A stretch of 64,000 nt of DNA from Dryas octopetala. Its lineage: Eukaryota; Streptophyta; Magnoliopsida; Rosales; Rosaceae. The stretch spans positions 13,861,896 through 13,925,895 of the forward strand of contig OY992837.1 of NCBI GenBank assembly GCA_963921425.1. The letters run 5' to 3'. The position numbers were made by a program, and so were the translations under genes. The notes beneath the pieces were generated by a model. The model worked only from the letters and a program-made list of their open reading frames with translations. It was not told the DNA's origin and ran no database searches. Below, piece after piece: positions 25,322 through 37,000 of the stretch. The first letter of the stretch is position 1. Each line of letters begins with the position of its first letter.

Positions 25322-25490
25322 GACTTTGGGCGACGAACATGAATTCGTCGCCTAAAGTCACTTTGGGCGACGAATTCATGTTCGTCGCCCAAAGTTGTTG
25401 ACTTTAGGGCACCATTTTATCCCGCCATAATTTCAGACTTTGGGCGACGCACTGTTCGTCGCCTAAACCTACATTTCGTCGCCCAAAGTT
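25322..25490. promoter_or_regulatory. Internal cluster of TNPA-type motifs, likely upstream of the TNPA-like gene
   Basis: Six or so copies of TTTGGGCGACGAA and its complement lie here, far from either end of the CACTA element but just upstream of the pyrimidine-rich leader of the minus-strand gene. A role as promoter-proximal binding sites for the gene's own product is inferred. No clear TATA box is seen. Confidence 0.5.
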
Positions 25491-25511
25491 GAATTTTTTT
25501 ATGAACCATGA

Positions 25512-26690
25512 TCGTTCATACGTTCGAGCTCCAATACCAAACTTCTAGATCTCCAATTGACCTAATATTTTAGAGGAATGATCTTTGAGTGACAAACTAA
25601 TAAATGAACGGTTCAGATCGTTAAAAACACAATCGACATATAAGGTTCTACATATAAATCAGTGGTTTTTGCATTTGAAGAATAAAATTATATCAACTCT
25701 TTTGTTAAAACCTTGTAGCTTCAATAATTGTGAAGACCACAACGTGATTATCACAATCAGAGCCATTCTTCATATATGTTCATACTCAAAGATCAACCCT
25801 GGAAAAAATCGGCTCAATCGGAGTTCATCTACTCGTTCGATTATTATTATAAGAATCAAGATCGTTCATACATCCTAAATGCTAAACCTAACTTCTACAT
25901 CTCCAATTGAGTTAATTTTTTGCATGGATGATCTTTGAGTGAGGCACTAAGGAATGATCGGTTCGGATCGTTAAAAACACAATACAAAAGTGATCTTCTA
26001 CATACAAATACACTTGAAGAGTATAATTATATTAACTTTTGGGTAGAAATTTTGGTGATTCAACAATTTGTGAAGACTACAATGTGATTTCAACGATCGG
26101 AACCGTTCATTCTATTCGTTTATACTGGAAGATCATCCCTGCAAAAAATCGGCTAAATCGGAATTCATCTCATACTTCGATTCGTATTACAAAATTTACA
26201 ATCGTTCATAAGTTCAACCACCGTTACCTAACTTCTACATCTCCGATTGAGCTAATTTTTTGCATAGATGATCCTTAAGTGAGGCACTAAGGAATGATCG
26301 GTTCGGATCGTTAAAAACACAATACAAAAGTGATCTTCTACATACAAATACACTTGAAGAGTATAATTATATTAACTTTTGGGTAGAAATTTTGGTGATT
26401 CAACAATTTGTGAAGACTACAATGTGATTTCAACGATCGGAACCGTTCATTCTATTCGTTTATACTGGAAGATCATCCCTGCAAAAAATCGGCTAAATCG
26501 GAATTCATCTTATACTTCGATTCGTATTAGAAAATTTACAATCGTTCATAAGTTCAACCACCGTTACCTAACTTCTACATCTTCGATTGAGCTAATTTTT
26601 TGCATGGATGATTCTTAAGTGGGGAATTAAAAAATGAATGGTTATGATCTTTGGAAATACAATCGTATAGTATGCTATTACATATATAAA
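25512..26690. repeat. Tandem repeat, about 340-bp unit, roughly 3.4 copies
   Basis: Units start near CGTTCATA at about 25512, 25864, 26203 and 26543, the last partial. The two central copies (period 340 bp) are nearly identical; the first is clearly more diverged. Each contains ATGATCTTTGAGTGA-type and GATCGTTAAAAACACAAT words. Non-coding, inside the CACTA element. Confidence 0.85.
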
Positions 26691-26714
26691 ATTGTAAACA
26701 AAAAAGTATTCTTA

Positions 26715-27252
26715 CTTTGGGCGAGGAACTACAAATTTCGTCGCCCAAAGTTATCTTGGGCGAGGAACCTCACAATTCGTCGCCCAAAGTTACTTTGGGC
26801 GACGAAATGTTAGGTTCGTCGCCCAAACCATTATTACAAAACAGGATGACCCTTTGGGCGACGACCAGGTTCCTCGCCCAAACTATGTTTGGGCGACGAA
26901 CATCATTTCGTCACCCAAAGAGTCTTTGGGCGAGGAATATGTATATTCCTCGCCCAAAATGAGTTTGGGTGACGAAATGTTTTGTCACCCAAAGTGAGTT
27001 TGGGCGACAAATTTTCGTTTTCCTCGCCCAAAGGCACTTTGGGCGACGAACATCTATATTCCTCGCCCAATGTATTTCTCAATTAATTGTTTGTTATTAA
27101 TGTTTAGGCGACGAACACATTTCGTCGCCCAAAGGAACTTTGGGCGAGGAACGTGTGATTCGTCGCCCAAACCTTTATGACATTGAGCGACAAATTTTCT
27201 TGTTCGTCGCCCTAAATTGCTTTGCGCGACGAATATATGTTCGTCGCCCAAA
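26715..27252. repeat. CACTA right subterminal repeat array
   Basis: Counterpart of the left array: over twenty copies of TTTGGGCGACGAA or the GGGCGAGG variant in alternating orientation, running up to the terminal TTTTTCTTGTAGTG. Confidence 0.85.
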
Positions 27253-27273
27253 TATGTTTTTCTTGTAGTGACA

Positions 27274-28125
27274 ACAAATGAAGAAGATGAAAGTGACCAC
27301 CAAAGAAGAAATGGTTTGTCGACCACAACGACCAATGGGAATTGTTTCCAACGATTTGTCCACAGCAACGGCCAATGAGATTTGTTTTCGAGGGTTTCTT
27401 GACAGAAACGTCAGCGAATGAGGAAACGTTGAAGTATTGGTGTGTTCCAGTTTTTTCGACACTCAATTGAAACCAAACTTTAGACCCAAAAAAAAAAAAT
27501 CAATCTCTTTTCCAATATAGGCCTGGGTAAATGTTATACATTAGACTCTCGGGTTGGGCCTTGGTGTGGGTTGGGGTGAGGGATAGGGTGGGCTATAATT
27601 ATGTGAGCTTGACAGTTTATAGCCAAGCCGAGCTCACGTACCATATGTCTGGCCGCTGATTTTACCTTCTTAAATCTTTTTTTTTTGGCCAATTTTCTTT
27701 CTTAAATCTTAATCATATATGTGGCCATTGTTAGTTATGTTTTAAAGAAATTAAAAAATACAAAACAAAACAAAAAAATACTTGAGTTTTGTAATATAAA
27801 GTCATACAAGAACATCAGAAGGTTGACTTGGCATGATTTTTTACAAATTGCTAATTGTGTATGATTTGGCATTTTCTATGAACATATAATTTCATATTTT
27901 AGTCATAATAAGGTATTAGTTGTGAGACACACTCAGCATTGTAGGATGATCAGAGTCATCTGTTTTCGAAGTCTTAATTGAAGGATTATCCCTACAAAAT
28001 ATTAGTTACATTGAAGGCCGTTTAAACATTTAATTAAATGATCATCATTTCAAGTGCTTATCGAAATTACTATATATTTTTATATTTTCGATTACAATTA
28101 GATGTCTTAATAATTTTCAATTTAT
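27274..28125. other. Intergenic; no gene seen
   Basis: The first 200 bp continue GA- and AC-rich sequence of the type found left of the CACTA element. The rest is AT-rich, with no supported coding or RNA gene. Confidence 0.4.
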
Positions 28126-28128
28126 TTA

Positions 28129-29004
28129 GGACATGTTTACTAACCAAGAATGAGAATGATTCTCATTCTTGTGTTTACTAACATTTGAGAATCATTCTCA
28201 TTCTCATTCATGTGCTTACTTAATATTTGAGAACCATTCCCATTCTCATTCCCATTCCCATTCCCATTCCCATTCTTGTTCATGTGTTTACTAACATATG
28301 AGGGAATGAAAATGGATATGGGGCCCATATGAAATTATGAATGAATTATTCATGATTTTGGAAGAATTGGATTCCTTAGGAGGGTTCGGAATGGGAGAGG
28401 GGGAATCGGAATGGAAATGTTATGTCCAAATTAAATGCCCTCACATATGTTTTGATAATCCAAATACCTTATATAGATAAAATCTGAAAATCATAAGATG
28501 ACATCATGCTCAATTTAGATGAGGTTAATTTTTTTAATTTTTTTTTTTTTGGGTATAATGAAGGCCTCTATTGTTAGCATTTTAACAGTATAAAAATAAT
28601 TAAAAGTATCATAATAAAAAAATTTCAAAATATTGTGGTAGGATTTATTTTTCGTAAAATAATTTTTTTTCATTTAAAAAATTGTGATTATTTAATAGTT
28701 GACATAAATATTATTAATTTTGTATGAGGGCATTTTAGTAATCAAATTGGTTTTGATTCCGATTTCCGTCAATTAGTAACCACGTTTATGAGAATTAGTT
28801 TTATTTTCATTCCGATTATTAACAGTTGGTAAACATGTTAATGGTAATTACTGATTCCGATTCAAACTCATTCTGATTCATGCTCATGCTGATTCTGATT
28901 CCTACTCATTCTGATTCTTTCTCATTCTGATTCATTTTCATTTTGATTCATGCTTATTCCGATTCATATATGCTCATTTCGATTCCAATTTAGTAAACAT
29001 GACC
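28129..29004. mobile_element. Tourist-like element with internal simple repeats
   Basis: Inverted ends GGACATGTTTACTAA and (complement) GGTCATGTTTACTAA are flanked by TTA at 28126-28128 and 29005-29007, a PIF/Harbinger-type duplication. Left and right interiors hold arrays of CATTCC / CATTCTGATT words (for example 28232-28275 and 28865-28985) in complementary style. It is 876 bp with no gene. The 62-codon minus-strand Asn/Gly frame is just the repeat. Confidence 0.72.
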
Positions 29005-29007
29005 TTA

Positions 29008-29941
29008 ATGTTTGTAGGAGTCATCCTCAAATAGAGACTTAGAAAATAGGCAACTCCGATTACTGAACTGTACACAAAGTTGGATCCCACAAGCGATAAC
29101 TCATTATAGCTAAAATGAGGTATACCCCATTTAAAGGGCCCTTAACTTTTGATATACATATTTGGCTTTTATAATTAGATCTATTTCTTGAATTTATTTT
29201 CACTTGACTTTTAATTTTAGTAGTCTATAGAAATTTGAGGTGTGTGAGAACAATAAGAAAGTAACAACTATATAACCTTGTGCAGCCTCATATTTTTTAA
29301 AAATACAACTACTTGTACTATATTTTCGTTACATGTTAATATTGACATTGTGTACCTATTTTTACCCACTTGTATAAATAAACTTCTATCTCTATTATAA
29401 ATGTGACACGCCGTAGTATCAAAATATGATTTTTTTTTTTTTTTAACATTATTCCATTTAAAATAAAATGAGTGTAAAAGTAGGCTTGGGGCCGAAGAGG
29501 AAATGATTGTTCCAAAAACATTCCCGAACATTATTTCCTGTTAAATTTGTAAGAGAGAGATGCAGTGTATGTTGTTTGAAACTGGTCAGACATCACGAAC
29601 TGCTTTATGATCAAGCTGTAGGGAGCAGTATGTCCGTATTTCAATGGCAAATATTGTATGCAACTTGCGAGGTTTGAGACATATAGTCTGAAGGCTTTTA
29701 CTTTTTTCTACGACAAATAGCTACATTCTCTTCTTGATTTCTTTTGTATCCTTATGTGACATTGACACCACTGATTATATTCTTAAAATAAGTCTTAATT
29801 AATTCAGTGTTTTGGGACAGACAAACCACAAATTATCAATTTTTCCAAATTTATCCTCATCAATTGGTTGTTTTTAACTATTCCATGTGCCTCCGGCCTT
29901 TTGGTGAAAGATGTGCAATTACATTTGCATGCAACCATACA
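29008..29941. other. Intergenic; no gene seen
   Basis: AT-rich sequence without convincing frames, terminal repeats or RNA gene. Confidence 0.4.
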
Positions 29942-29949
29942 TGCACAAC

Positions 29950-30369
29950 CAGTGCCGTTTCTGACTTTTTGGAGGCCCAGGAAAAGAAAGTGAGACGAGA
30001 GGCGTTTCTGACTTTTTGGAGGCTCAGGAAGAGAGAGTGAGAGAGAGAGAGAGAGAAAGAGAAATCATGCTATTCTAACAAAAAGAAACTTTGACGATCA
30101 AATTTTTCAATAAAGAATTGAAAGTCTAAAACATAAATTGATTTACTAGTTAGTTATTCAAAAATCAATTTGGGCTTTTTACAAATTTGGGCCTTTTAGA
30201 AATAAGGTATTGTATACTTTTATAGGGCTTATACAAATCACATGTATTTAATTCTAGTTTATATTTTTATTGTATAGTGTATATATAAATATATATATAA
30301 TATTTGGGCTCCCCTTGAAGATGGGCCCTCGGCGGTCGCCCTTCTAGCCCATGCTCAGAGACGAATCTG
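29950..30369. mobile_element. Non-autonomous hAT-like element
   Basis: Ends read CAGTGCCGTTTCTGA at the left and (complement) CAGATTCGTCTCTGA at the right, hAT-style CAG termini. The 8-bp flanks TGCACAAC (29942-29949) and TACATAAC (30370-30377) match at 6 of 8 positions, consistent with an old target duplication. A segment CGTTTCTGACTTTTTGGAGG is repeated just inside the left end. No coding capacity. Confidence 0.6.
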
Positions 30370-30377
30370 TACATAAC

Positions 30378-30911
30378 TACCATTGAAAAGAAATAGTCTG
30401 TAATTTATAACCCCTGTTATCCTATAATAAATTGAATTTCACAAACTATCTGCATTACTATGTCTCTATGTCTCTTTCTCTGTTTGAATTCAGACATATC
30501 AAAATGAGTAGTTATTAAGGTTGTTTTTCATCATGCATACACCAATGATCTCCTTATTTGAATTCAATTTCACTTAGTAATATGATTAGGGTTTTGATTC
30601 AATTTCACTTAATAATATGATCACGCCGGTTGTGATTCAATTTCACTTAGTAATATGGTTTAGTACATACATTACGCTTAATACTTAAGCCTATTCAATT
30701 TCACTTAGTACTTTGACTAATGTAATATGGTTTCCTAATGTGACTGATGTAGTTTATATGCAAGCTTCATAAATGTCTATAACTATATTTGAATTGAATT
30801 TGTGTTTCTTATGCAAACTTGATACTCTCTGTAACTATATTTGTTGTTTAAGCAAGGTTACTAGTATATCCTAATAGGTGTGACTATTTAAAAACTTGCA
30901 GGGTCATAAAA
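30378..30911. other. Intergenic / possible 5' flank of the following remnant
   Basis: AT-rich, with CAATTTCACTTAGTAATATG-type words repeated at about 30566-30710. About 30395-30425 (ATAACCCCTGTTATCC) loosely resembles the complement of the end sequence at 38878-38935 and might be the far end of the older element that contains the next gene remnant. Confidence 0.3.
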
Positions 30912-33361
30912 ATGGCAACGAAAGGCACAAAGGGGAAGCAAACAACACAAAAAAAGAAATCACCACCAAGAAAGAAAGCAACACCAAGAAAGAAAGCATC
31001 ACCATCTAAGGTAAAAACACAAAAAGAATTCTAATTCAATTTTTAAATAAGAACAGTTTCACTAAGTCTAGGAAAAAACAGTTTCACTTATTTAACTGTT
31101 TAAACAATTACAAAGTCAAAAAACAATACCAGAAAAGGATGTTAAAAAGAATTCAGTTATACAATATAGATCTAACCTGGTGAGCTTTGTGAATATTCTC
31201 GAAAGCTCAAACCTAGTCTACAAAAGAAGTAACTGGACAAGTTAGAAGAAACTCCTTTTTAGAATATATTTCTTCAAAGCCTGCAAGAGAGGATTAATAA
31301 CAAAGAATGAACACTGGAAATCATCAGACAAACAGATCCAACATATCTTTAGCTTGTATGACACAACAACACACTAATTCAAAATTGAGAATCAATTGAA
31401 ATTCAAGATGTTGCAAAGATGTTTGGGTTGCCAAGGAAAGGAAGTACAAATCGACAACTATGGCTGCTCAAGATCTGATTCAAGTTTTGCAAGGAGATAT
31501 TTCAATGAAGACATAAGAGTGAAAAAGAAAAAAGCTAAAAATGAACTTAGAAAAGCCCTTGAAGAAGACAAAACAGATGATGTGGGGAGGCTTATCATTA
31601 TCTTGATGTTAACTATCATCTTTTTTGCAAATTCGGGGTACACTTTTTCATAGAATTTTATCTCCCCAATTGAAAACATCAAGAAAATGAAATCATTTGC
31701 ATGGGAACAACCATAATAGATTTCTTGAGAAATAATTTGAGGAATAGTGCACAGGGCAGTTCTGTTAGTGGATGTGCTATAATGATTTCAGTAAGTAATT
31801 AATAAAATTTTTCAGTTTTTTATTAATGTTATTTCTCAATATGTTGATATGATTGTAACTATATCTTTACTTATTGTATCTTCATAATTTTGGTTCTGTG
31901 AAAAAACTAGAGTTATAAAATCAATAGAAGGAAGAAAAAACATGAGTCTAGCAATTGTACCTAAAGTGGGACTTGTTGAAATTGAGTGCAGCTTTGAGAA
32001 AGACAAAACTTGCAGATATAAAGGTAAAAATTCATATTCTAATTAAGTTGTAATTGTATTATTAATAAGCTGAAACTGTATTCTCAATGATAATTAACAT
32101 TAATGTAAATGTGATGTTAGCAAAATATGATGTTGACAGTGGTAATGAGGATGATGATGATGATGATCAAAGAAGAAAGAATAGTTATATTAATGACGAT
32201 GATGATTTTGTAGAAGACATCTCATTAATTAGTAGATATGATACGTGAAAAAAAACATTATCTGCAAAGTGTGAAATTATTGTATTGTAACTGTTGTTTT
32301 TTATATCATTATACATCCGTCAATACCTTATATTGCAACTATGCAAATGGCAAGAAAGAACATAAGGATCAAGCAAAGACATACAGACCAAGAGGGTCGG
32401 AAAAAGAAACACAAAGTACAAGGTCCAAAAACATATAGAAGAAAACTAGTGGATGAGGCTGAAGAGAATGAAAGTGAAAAAGATGATGATGAGGCTGAAA
32501 CTAAAGAAGAGGAAAAGAAAAATGAAGACAGTGATGATGAGGAAGAAAGTAATGATGAGGCCGAAGGTGATGATGAGGTTGAAAGTGAACAAGAGACTAA
32601 AACTGAAGGGAAAGATAAGGGAAAAAGTGATGGTGAAGAAGAAAGTGATGATGAGGAAGAAGAACAGGGTGGAAAAACTAAAACTGAATCTGATGAGGAA
32701 GAACAAGCGAAAGTGGATGACACTGCAAAAGAAAAAAATGAAGACAAAAAACAAGAGGAAAAGAAAGACAAGAATGAAATTGAAACTGAAAGTGATCATA
32801 AGGAAGATGAAGGTGAAACTGAAAAATGAAGGAGAAGGGAATGAATCTGACAGCAATGCAACTAAAACTAAATCTGATGCTGCAACTGAAAAATGAAGAT
32901 GTGGAAGGTGGAGACCAAACAAGCGAAAATGATGTTTTTTTAGACATTATTAGCTCATTGGAAGATCATTATCTGAGAGAAAAGGAAGAAAATTATAGGA
33001 AAATTGAAGGTCCAAATGGAGTCGAATATCAAAGAATATCGACTAAGAAATGTTGGCAGAAGAAATGATTGAGAATGAGGAGCTTACACGAGAAATGAAT
33101 GATCTAAACCATAAATTCATCATGCTGATAGAGGAAGCCGACAAACTTCATGAACAGTTAAAGCAAAAGCAAAGAGAAAATGAAGAATTGAAGCACATGT
33201 TGCAAATGGAAAAACAAAAAACTTCTGAATGTGAATTTCAGATGCACATGATGCATGCTACAAATGCATCCCTAAATGAAGGATTGAATGAACATGTAAA
33301 GGGATTGAACGATGACCTTTTGGCAGTAGGGAAGTCAACAAATGAAATAAACGGTATATAA
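30912..33361 (+). pseudogene. Decayed multi-exon gene, acidic and coiled-coil, possibly transposon-borne
   Basis: An ATG at 30912 opens a Lys-rich start (MATKGTKGKQTTQKKKSPPR) ending at a GT donor near 31011. Around 31395-31800 come DVAKMFGLPRKG, NELRKALEEDKTDDVGRLIIIL and NNLRNSAQGSSVSGCAIMIS. They recall the DUF1985 and related domains common in transposon-borne plant genes, but lie in different frames. An exon near 31910-32024 (FCEKTRVIKSIEGRKNMSLA) is followed by an Asp-rich stretch. 32341-32896 is a Glu/Lys/Asp-rich segment with a frame change near its end, and 33050-33361 a coiled coil (EELTREMNDLNHKF...LHEQLKQKQRENEELKHML) in yet another frame. No single frame links the parts, so it is broken. 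Family assignment is tentative. Confidence 0.45.
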
Positions 33362-33374
33362 TATGGACGTACAA

Positions 33375-33502
33375 AAAAAAGGGTAAAACTAGAATATTAA
33401 AAAAAATGGGGATCAAACTTTACTGTGTATTAGTTGATCAGGGGGTTTTAAAAGAGATTAAGTCCCTAATATTAATAGGGGGTTTTAAATTAGTTTTATT
33501 AA
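33375..33502. repeat. End of an older element, split by the MULE (left part; right part 38878-38935)
   Basis: This stretch (GGGTAAAACTAGAATATT... GTATTAGTTGATCAGGGGG) aligns with 51284-51375. The alignment continues across the MULE into 38878-38935 (GGTGGAGATTTTGAATTA...), matching 51395-51455. The MULE therefore inserted into the terminal region of an older element of the family at 49.4-51.5 kb. The last nine bases here are one copy of the MULE target duplication. Confidence 0.6.
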
Positions 33503-33778
33503 GGCTTATTATGATTTTTGCCCCCTGAACTATGATTCCATTCCTAATGTGCCCCCTTACTTATTAATTTTATCAATTTACCCCCTAACAGTTACAACGT
33601 TATTCTAATATACCCCTTCGTCCAATTTCCGTCTCAACTTCCGTCTATTTTGCTGATGTGGCAGGGTATATTGGTCATTTCGACCTCCCTGACCATTCAG
33701 CACCCCCATTTTTTCCACCTAGACAGCCCCCAATTGCCACATACCCACATGTGGGACCCACCCGATGCCAGCTCAGCT
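33503..33778 (+). repeat. MULE left terminal inverted repeat
   Basis: Begins GGCTTATTATGATTTTTGCC and ends CCAGCTCAGCT. It matches the complement of 38593-38868 over all 276 bp except two substitutions. Long TIRs of this kind normally hold the promoter and transposase-binding sites of MULEs. Confidence 0.95.
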
Positions 33779-34001
33779 CACGTAGGGACCCAGTCTTATT
33801 GGGTCAACTGGATCGATCTCCATCAAACCATCATCGCATCCCCTCCGTTTTCAGAAGATTCTCTGCAATTAGGGTTCCATCATCACATCGCCTCCTTTCT
33901 TCAGAAGATTGACGGACGGAAGCCGAGATTCTCTGCGTCTGGGTGTGGGATTTTGAGCTGATTTGGTGAAGTGAGGTCTGAAGATTCATTTGGCAGACAA
34001 A

Positions 34002-37000
34002 AGTAAGTTTTTTTGAACTTTTGGAACTGTTAGGGTTTTCGACTTTTGGAACTTTTGGAACTGTTTGGTTTGTTTTATTGTGTATCGATGAGTGGTGTGC
34101 CATGTGCAAGATTCTTTGCATTTTAAAGCTTTTTTGAACTTTTGGAAGTGTTAGGAATTGTTTATTGCTTTAGACCCCAGTTTTCAACGAATGTGGTCCA
34201 TGGTTGGTGTCGTGTACTTGTGGGGTTGCTGTCGTGTACTTGTGGAATAGTGGGTTGGGGGTTTAATTGGGGGTTTTTATCTACCATTCAATATTGGGAA
34301 CAGAATTTGTCTTTTACCTGGTGTTGCAACTTTATGGTTTTAGATTGGTTGGTGTCGTGTCTTTTAGTGCATAAATGAGGCTTCCATTTATATATGCTGC
34401 CAAGGGTTGTTACACACTTACACCTAATAAATTTCATTAAACATACTTGCAGTGAAAAAAACTAAGAGGAGGGTGGTGGAACCTGCTGATGGCGAAAGGG
34501 AGAATGTGATTGAGGTGGAAAGTGAGTCTGAAGATGATAATGCAGATGATGGTGAGTCTGAAGATTATAATGCTGAGGAGAGTGAGCCTGAAGATGAAGA
34601 TGATAATGCTGAGGAGGGTGAGTCTGAAGATGAAGATGCTAATGCTGAGGAGGGTGAGTCTGAAGATGATGAGGAAGATGATGCAGCTGATCCTTTGTTT
34701 GAGGATGAATTTTATGGGGTTAGTGATGAAGAGATTAGGCTAGTGAGGGATGATGATAGGCTATTTGAGGGATACATAGACCCCACTGCTGATGACAGAG
34801 ACCCTAATGCTGAATTGGATGATAATGTGGTTTCGGATGAGGAAATTGATGATGAGGTGAGGACACCAGACAACTCATCAGATGAAGATCTTCCTCAGCA
34901 GGGCACTGCAGTTAAAAGACCAAAGAGGAGACTGCCCAAGTTTCATGAATTCAATGAGGATGTAGACCTAAAGGACCCTAATTTTAAGTTGGGAGACAAG
35001 TTTGCCACTGCTAATTTGTTTAGAAGGGCTGTTAAAGAGTTCTCACTGAAATGTGGTAGACAAATTGATTTTGTGAAAAATGATAAAAATGCAGTAAGGG
35101 CAGTTTGTAAGAAGAAGTGTGGGTTTGTTGTGTTTGCATCCTCACAGAATGGTAGTTCTGAGTTGTATGTGAAGACCTTGGTGGGCAATCATTTATGCAA
35201 TAAGGAAACAGTAAGCAAGCATCTCACTGCAGATTGGCTTGCAAAGAGGTATATGACTCAACTTGCTTACAACCCGAGATGGGAGCTGAATTCTTTCAAG
35301 GAACAGGTCCTAAATGAGACAGGGATAAATGCACAAGCCTCATTGATCTACAGAGCAAAGGCTAAGGCCACTGTGTTACTTGAGGGAACATATATGCAAC
35401 AATATGGACAAATGTGGGACTATTGTGCTGAGTTGTTGAGGAGAAATAGGGGAAGCACAGTGATATTGAAGACATCTGGTGGTGAGCAAGATGCTATTAG
35501 GTTCCAGAGGGTGTACATTTGTCTTGGTGCCTTGAAGAGAGGTTTTTTAGAGGGATGTAGGCAAGTAGTTGGGCTGGATGGGTGTCACATCAAAGGACCT
35601 CATCCTGGACAGATTCTAAGTGCTGTTGGGATAGATGCCAACAATGGCATGTACCCAATAGCATATGCTGTGGTTGAGGTGGAGAATTATGAGACATGGT
35701 ACTGGTTTCTGGAGCTGCTGGGGGGTGACTTGCACATTGAAAATTCACATCATTGGGCATTTTTAAGTGACAAGCAGAAGGGACTTATAGATGCCATCAA
35801 GGATCAGTACCCCGAGTCAGAGCATAGACATTGCCTTAAGCATTTATATGCTAATTTCAGTCAAAAGCACAAAGGTTTGGCATTGAAGAAGCAAATGGAG
35901 AAAATAGCAAGGGCCACCACACTGGAGTGGTTTGATGCTGAAATGAAGAAGATGCTTGAATTGGATGAGGCTGCTTTTAAGTGGTTGCATGAAAAGGATC
36001 CTAAGAATTGGGCTCTTTCTCATTACAGTACCCAATTCAAGTGTGAAAAGATGCTTAACAACTACTGTGAGGCCTTCAACATGGCTATATTGGAGGCTAG
36101 AGATAAGCCCATTCTAACTTTGTTGGAAAGGATTAGAATGTACTTGATGTTGTTAACAGCCACTAGAAGGGCAGGTGTTGAGAGGTGGCATCATGAGGTA
36201 GGTCCTAGGGTGGTTAAGAAATTGAATGACATTAGAGATGAGGCAAGGTGGTGCATTCCAAGACCAGCAGACAAGCACAAATACCAGGTTATCCAGCATG
36301 GTGGCAACAGGAGCTTTGTGGTTGATTTGGTCCAGCATACTTGTTCATGTAAAGCTTGGGACCTAAGTGGGCTGCCATGTGTTCATGCTTGCTCAGCTAT
36401 AAGCTACTTAAATGGGGATCCCCTTCAGTATGTGGACAATTGTTACAAGAAAGATGCTTACATAAGAACCTACAGGGAGCTGATTGAGCCAATGCCAAGT
36501 AGTGATCAGTGGAAAAAGACTGGAAAAGCCCCAATGCTACCACCACTTTACCACAAGCAGCCAGGTAGACCTAAAAAGTCAAGGGTTAAAGCACCAAATG
36601 AAAGCCCCAAAAGGCCAAGTCAAGCTCACAAGCTGCAAAAGTTTAACTTCCACACAAAGTGTGGTAATTGTGGAGAGATTGGGCATAATGTTAGGAGTTG
36701 TAAAGCAAGTGTTGGGACTCGGGGCAAAAAGCAGGTAAATAATGGCCTTCTCATTTTTTCATATGTATATGCAATCTATTGTTGGGCTTTGGTTCTCATT
36801 TTATCATGTGTACATGCAGGCTGCTAAGAGTGCAAGGACCACTACAGATGGAAGTGCACGCAGGCCCACCAAACTACCAGTGAGTGGACTTGCCCCTTTA
36901 GTGTTGTCCTGTTACTTGACACTTTAGCATTTAACTTTGGCTGTTTTTTTTGTATGTTTCATGTAGTTCAATAGACAGACCCAAAACAATGGAGAGGGAC

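Larger units (their letters stand above)
21723..27270. mobile_element. CACTA (En/Spm) transposon carrying only a TNPA-like gene
   Basis: The left end is CACTACAAGAAAA and the right end its complement TTTTTCTTGTAGTG, the canonical plant CACTA terminus. ACA flanks both sides (21720-21722 and 27271-27273), the 3-bp target duplication. Dense arrays of TTTGGGCGACGAA and its complement lie just inside each end, as expected of TNPA-binding subterminal repeats. The element is 5,548 bp. The minus-strand TNPA-like gene occupies 22443-23963, and no TNP2/TNPD transposase is seen, so it should depend on a partner for transposition. Confidence 0.92.

Noticed and set aside
26039-26618. Two nearly identical 79-codon frames
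   Set aside because: They are the same part of two adjacent 340-bp tandem units; no protein-like conservation beyond the DNA repeat.
21738-27252. CRISPR-like reading of the regularly repeated GGGCGACGAA words
   Set aside because: Plant DNA, alternating orientation and irregular spacing; the arrays are CACTA subterminal repeats.
32328-32947. Ser/Phe-rich minus-strand frames up to 158 codons
   Set aside because: Shadows of the plus-strand Glu/Lys-rich tract.
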